A stretch of DNA of 64,000 nt, taken from positions 1,116,001-1,180,000 of the forward strand of contig OX359195.1 in NCBI GenBank assembly GCA_947172415.1. Direction: 5' to 3'. Below are positions 58,771 to 64,000 of the stretch, one piece after another (positions within the stretch are counted from its first letter, which is position 1; each line of letters begins with the position of its first letter). Under the pieces are notes generated by a model. That model ran no database searches. It saw nothing but the letters and a program-made list of their open reading frames with translations, and was not told where the DNA came from. A program made the translations under genes and the position numbers. Source of the DNA: Chondrosia reniformis. Its lineage: Eukaryota; Porifera; Demospongiae; Chondrillida; Chondrillidae.

Positions 58771-61700
58771 AATCGGCTGTAGGAGGAAAATGGCAAAAAC
58801 TTGAAAGCCATCCTGCCAATCCACTTCTAGGAATGATGAGTGGTTACCATAGCGATGAGGAAGGGGAAGCAGTTCAAGATGAGGTCAGTAATAGAGTGGG
58901 CGTGTCCAACAGTGATCCCTCAAATGATACAAAACAAAAGTCGGTTGGAAAATCATTAACCGCAATGGACACACAAATGGAAGACTTTTTGAAGGTACTG
59001 TATTATACTCTAGTGTTGTTTATACTCATAGCAATATATACAGTGGAATCTCATTATAGTGAAGCTAAACGGGGAACAAATTAAGTTCCTTATATTGAAT
59101 ATTCACTATTATTGAATGAATTGAGATTCTACTGTATGCAAACAATGATTTTGCATTATTATATTTGCAAATAGTTACAAGTATGTTACTAAATATAAAA
59201 CCATATAGCCGGAAATATTGGTGGGAAGAATATTTGGCGATTTTGGACAAATTTAAATATTGGTGGTTTTAATTTTGGTGGTTACCAACGTTACAATGGA
59301 TAACGTCACTATGATGCAATAATATTGGTTGATCACAATTTGGAAATTCATGTGAAAATCACCAAATCGTTAAAATAAATTCCACCTATATTTCTGGCTA
59401 TATGGTATACGTACGTATACATACAATATATAGGATATGTTTGCAATATATCATGTACCATATTCTATAGTCTGGGACATTTATATTAGTAAAGATATTC
59501 TATATTTTACGTATTCATCCAGATTCTGACACTTTTAAAGATTTCACTTTCTCTAGTTGCTTTATTGAATTAACTCTAAAATGATAAATGCTAAAATTCT
59601 GTTAACCAAGCTATCGTAATCACTTTGTAAATTTGTTGTTGACGGATTTGATTCATGTGACTACCTATTTACTATTTTACAAGTGTCAAATGTGCAAAGA
59701 TACGAATATAGTATTATAATACACAGGCTTATAAAGAATACCAATTATTTAGACATGTAGTAAGCAATTAAGAGCTATATAATCCATTACTATAATGTTA
59801 TTGTTTAATCTGTTTCATAAGATGTATGATTAATTGATATATACGTACATGATTTATTGAACATGAAAAATCTAATACACCATTTTCCTACATTCTATGC
59901 ATACTCTGTAAAAAAGCCTATAGGGAACTTAACATGGAGAGCTTTGGATGAAGATACAGGAGTCTTTTCTTTTTTCTTCTTTTCTTCTATTCATTCTTCT
60001 GCTCCACTGGGTCAGACAGCTGTTTCTGGGAATTCCACCCTTCATCAGTGACCCTGGGAATCTTTGTCTTTTCTTGATCTTGATCTTTTAGCATCAGCAA
60101 CATATAGATTCAATGGACGTTACGACCCGGTGGTCTTCATTAGCAATAAGATAAAGAGAGATTACAAAGCTAATCTAAATGAGTACATTACTCGCAGCAA
60201 ATACTCCCTACCCTTTATATATAATTTTAATAAACATTATTTGTACAGTACATAAGTATTATAGATCCATTTGTATCAATCTTTTCCCTTGAGGAAATGT
60301 GTGGTTCATTTCCTAACTGTACAAAGATACATATCTTTGTATAGCCATGAGCGGATGTGAATCAGAAGGGTACATCAATTATAGTTTAGCAGCATTCACA
60401 ATGATGGTTTTCTTCTTTGAATTTGTCTTCGCTCCTCAAAAAAAGAAAATCAATAGTCATAGTTGTAATAATGATAGTAATAGTATTGAACTACGTACGA
60501 ACTAGTTTGCCCTATTATAATATATTCTGATTCTCTTTGTGATATTCAGAAGAGAAAGCTTGTGAGGTTTATATCAAGTGAGCTTCCTCAAATTGCAAGA
60601 TTACTTCAGCACTGTATTAATGTAATATGATATACTTCTCACTTGCTTTCTTTACGCCCCCAAAGAGCTGTTTCCAGGAATTACTTCACCAATGACCAGT
60701 GAGCACTGCAGTTTTCTGAATAATATTAGCTCATCTAATACATTGTTGATTGAAATCACTAATGTTTAGAAAACAAAAATTGTTGTAGCATGAATTACAA
60801 ATTAACAAAAGGAATTTTAATAAATATATCTTTTAGAACTGTTGTTCTTATTGAAAACATGAATAATTACTAGTTATTACACCTACCAGCCAAGTGACCA
60901 AAGTCCTATCTTGGTTGGTGGACTGAAGTGCTATTAAAAGGCAGCCAGTGATCATGAATCTCCAAGTCATCCAATTTAGAAATATTCTTAAAAACCACAG
61001 ACATCTGTTTCTCCTTCATTGGATTCTTATTGTTGTGATAAAATTGGATTGTGTGTTCCTCTCTGAACCTCCCTTTACAGAATTTTAAGTAGTGTTATGT
61101 GTTGTGTGACAGCCAATGGTCATATGTGGATGTAACTGGCAGATGATCAATATAATGAGTAGTAAATATTTGTGTAAATTGTACTGCACTTGTACTCTAT
61201 TTGAATGACTACAGTGCTTACATAAGAGGAGGTGCAGGTGGTATTTCTATATCACATGATAAAGTTGTTGTTAATTGTGTATCCATCTGGTCAGATTGTG
61301 TAATGGAACTGGTTCTCAGGAAGTTGTGTAGGGTGCAGTAGCTGTACAGTTCTGTTTACAACTGAGAGAGAAGCTATTAACAAAGATGAGTTAAGAATGA
61401 TTATAGAGAGGTGATGGATTCATCCTACTCTACTTGATTGGAGATAAATGGTGGATTTTTAGAGTTAAATTGATAAGGATTTGATAGCTATGTTGGTGGA
61501 TTAAAGGTTAAAACTAAATACGTCTCCATTCATCCTACTTTTGTCTTGAGGTGTACCTCAAACTTTCCTCCAAAGCTCTCTTTTCCTCCAGGAGAGAGGT
61601 TTGGTCAAGAAATGTAAGACTAACTGTGTTAGCATGCAGACATTTAGTGACAAGGAAAAACAGAGCTAATTGGTCTGAGAAATGAATTAGCTCTTATTAA

Positions 61701-64000
61701 TGAAGTTAGTATAAGGTGTAATGATGGTTGTAAAATGAAATAAAGATCAAGTAATCTGGAAAGAAAACTTGAGAACAATCCCATTGTATAGGATTAACCT
61801 GTGCCTCTGGTCCATTAGAATACATATAGACATATAGCACTTCCTGTGGCCTCTTACAGTTTCTGGTCCATTACCTGTAGCCTATGATTAAGTGTCAAGT
61901 GCATCTGCAGTGATGAAGTGTGATTGTAATGATTATACTCCTGCTGCTACTATATACTACTATACTACTATACTACTATACTACTATACTACTATACTAC
62001 TATACTACTATACTACTATACTATATACTACTATACTACTATACTACTATATTACTATACTACTATACTACTATACTACTATACTACTATACTACTATAC
62101 TACTATACTACTATACTACTATACTACTATACTACTATACTACTATACTGCTATACTGCTATACTGCTATACTGCTATACTACTATACTACTATACTACT
62201 ATACTACTATACTACTATACTACTATACTACTATACTACTATACTACTATACTACTATACTATTATACTATACTTGTGGTGGAATGTGAATCTGTTTGAT
62301 ACATTTCTGATACATTTCTGTTAATCAAGTGCTAGATTTTATGAATAATGGATTTTTATGTCTTCCTGTGTATATAATTTATTAAATGTACAATTGCTTT
62401 TTAAATTTATTCTTTGTCTTGTTGTCTGTGGTCTTGTGTGATGATTTGGCCATGCCATCTGTAACTGGCCAGGAGACAGTTATTACAGCTTCTGTCTCAT
62501 TGGACCCCAGTTATGGCTTTATCGGAAATGATTCGGAATTCCTCTCCCGATACAAATGTGAACTTTCAGCCGTTTAATCTCTCCATCTCTCCATGGAGAC
62601 CACCAGTTTGGTCAAGAATGAACTTTTCCTGTACATGATTGGATCCGTGGTTACCTGGCAACGGCCACCTCTACAAGTGGCCTCAAAGACCAGTGGTGCC
62701 CTTTGAAACATTTGAAATATTTCCTCATGAAGATGCTTGGATGAAAGTGTGGCCATGTCTTGTGAACGTACATAAATTTAGGTAGTACTAGAGGGTCACA
62801 AAAAGATGGAGAATCCATAAATGTGTTTCTCTCACTCTACCAGACTCTGATTTTCAACATGAGAACACTTGTGGTTAAAGTATCCAGTTAATGTCTGGCA
62901 GCTTTTCCATGATCTAATTGGATTATCATCATTCAATCACATCCAGTATTATATAATTTAAAAAACTCATCATCCCAGGAGGGAAATGGAAGCTAATGTT
63001 TTATTGTATTGGAGGTAGAGTATCTAGATTGGCTATCCTTACCTCTAGGTTGTACAGTTTAAGAATGGTATTTAGCTTAGGGCAAATGTCTCCCAAACTG
63101 CACCCCTTGATATCATTGTTAAGTCAGTGAGTGGATTGTCATATGTGTCATGTGACTGTCAGCTGACTCTCCATGGCTACATTGCTCAAAAAGGACTAGT
63201 TAAGTAACTTGTGATGCCACCATTTTTATTTTAGTACATCATTATGATTGTTGTGGTTCCAATCACTTAGACCATCTTGTTTGGAATTTCCAGCAATCTT
63301 GTTTATTTTTGCCTACTTTATGACCACCTGATTGAGCAATTGTTCATTTAATGTGAATGAAATATAGAAATGATTCTTTTCATGTTACTTCTCCTCAGGC
63401 TATCAGCACACTGGAGTCTGACAATGCTCCGCCCTCCTCCCCAGTCAGGGAGACCTCTGACGACAAGAGGGAGGAGAGGGAGGAGAGGGACCACATGAGA
63501 ACTGAAGGAGAATCTACTGAAAACATTCCTGTTAATTCCAACCAAATGGAGGTATCCTCAAGGTACATATATGTACGTATATTATCAAAAATATTGTAAT
63601 TTTGCAGGACCTGCTCAAAACTCCATGTCTGTTTTAAAATATCCTTTTTATATGTCTGTCTGTCCATCCATCTGTCTTTCTCTTAGTTCTTACAACACAT
63701 AATCTCCAATCTTTATCAAGATGAATACTAATATAGTTGTGGCTGGCATATCTTTATTACCTGTATATAGTCAAGATGAATATTAATATAGTTGTGGTTG
63801 GCATATCTTATTACCTGTAGTCAAGATGAATGGCAGGTGTGCACTGATCAAAACTCTGGCTATACCTATTACTGGAATACTGTCACTAACAATGTATCCT
63901 GGACACTCCCACAAGGGCTCACGCCCACCAACCTACAGGACAAGGACACTTCTAACATTGATATGAGTGTGAGTGAAGAGAACACTGGTGAAGTTGTGTA
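58771..64000 (+). CDS. FNBP4-like copy E, 5' part, runs off the window
   Basis: Exons are 58771-58994, 63399-63562 and 63821 onward (WW1, cut by the window end). Reading frames and splice sites are intact. Compared with D, exon 2 carries one extra EER repeat and the WW exon reads WQVCTDQNSG. The first recognised exon again begins in phase 1 after 'caactatag', so a further 5' exon must exist. An upstream in-frame ORF (58632 on) arises from an intronic indel and is not conserved in D. Intron 1 is 4.4 kb, against 2.35 kb in D. No lesion is seen, so E is the best candidate in view for a working gene, but its 3' half is out of sight. Confidence 0.75.
60255..62755. other. 2.5-kb stretch in FNBP4-E intron absent from copy D
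   Basis: D joins directly from 'gtacagtacataa' (39025) to 'gtggctatgtcttgtg' (39042); E has 2.5 kb between. It includes a piece (60885-60940, 'ccaagtgaccaaagtc' and 'tcttggttgg') similar to the Myt1 3' intron at 855-915, and a large microsatellite. No gene is recognised. Whether E gained it or D lost it is not decidable here. Confidence 0.5.
61948..62275 (+). repeat. TACTATAC microsatellite/minisatellite
   Basis: About 330 bp of an 8-bp unit (tactatac) with a short run of 'tactgcta' variants near 62145-62180. It is open in several frames, so the long ORFs over it are artefacts. Confidence 0.95.
63715..63820 (+). repeat. Repeat duplicating the WW1 splice acceptor (copy E)
   Basis: Exon edges are at 63771 (decoy) and 63821 (true). 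A third upstream unit ('ctttatcaagatgaatac') has lost its AG. Same arrangement as copies C and D. Confidence 0.8.

Noticed and set aside
61892-62324. Two long plus-strand ORFs rich in Tyr/Leu/Thr/Ile
   Set aside because: Low-complexity translation of the TACTATAC repeat.

Overview
The window is eukaryotic and metazoan: AT-rich, genes split by short GT-AG introns, DNA transposons with TA target duplications, and animal protein families (NLR innate immune receptors, the WW-domain protein FNBP4, the Wee1-family kinase Myt1). Several N-terminally CARD/DEATH-tagged NACHT-LRR genes in a row, with BEN-like and crinkler-like genes nearby, recall demosponge genomes such as Amphimedon queenslandica. 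That species call is inference from memory, not a database match.

Layout. The window is a tandem array of a repeated unit: an FNBP4-like gene (+ strand), a 54-bp minisatellite, then a convergent NLR gene (- strand). NLR coding regions lie at 4556-13598 (NLR1), 28336-34464 (NLR2) and 44724-56503 (NLR3), with an NLR relic at 20136-20690. FNBP4 copies lie at 2929-3168 (A, last two exons only), 16978-19237 (B, 3' half), 23426-26888 (C, no first exons), 37502-43812 (D, all nine recognisable exons) and 58771 to the window end (E, 5' part). Truncated Myt1 kinase copies (- strand) sit at 591-2351 and 14879-16588 and were duplicated with the left part of the array. Between NLR2 and FNBP4-D, and between NLR3 and FNBP4-E, the genes are divergent and share a conserved region with the palindrome GTCACGTGAC, which may be a bidirectional promoter.

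Almost every copy carries a different lesion. Myt1 copy 1 has a frameshift at its DFG motif, NLR1 a mutated splice donor, NLR2 a 2-bp deletion in an LRR exon, FNBP4-C a mutated donor and FNBP4-D a stop codon in the same penultimate exon. NLR3 is the only NLR that looks fully open, although one of its introns holds a 5.66-kb Tc1/mariner element (transposase plus a BEN-like ORF). A 1.06-kb Ginger-like element has inserted into the end of that transposase.

Other items are a two-exon gene with a PD-(D/E)XK-like region and a kinase-like domain (20921-22634, crinkler-like layout), pogo and TA-MITE relics, Penelope-like endonuclease fragments duplicated with the units, a 245-bp palindrome, and minisatellites that duplicate splice acceptors or donors of FNBP4. 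All gene models were assembled by eye from ORFs, splice consensus and phase agreement; none has transcript support here.
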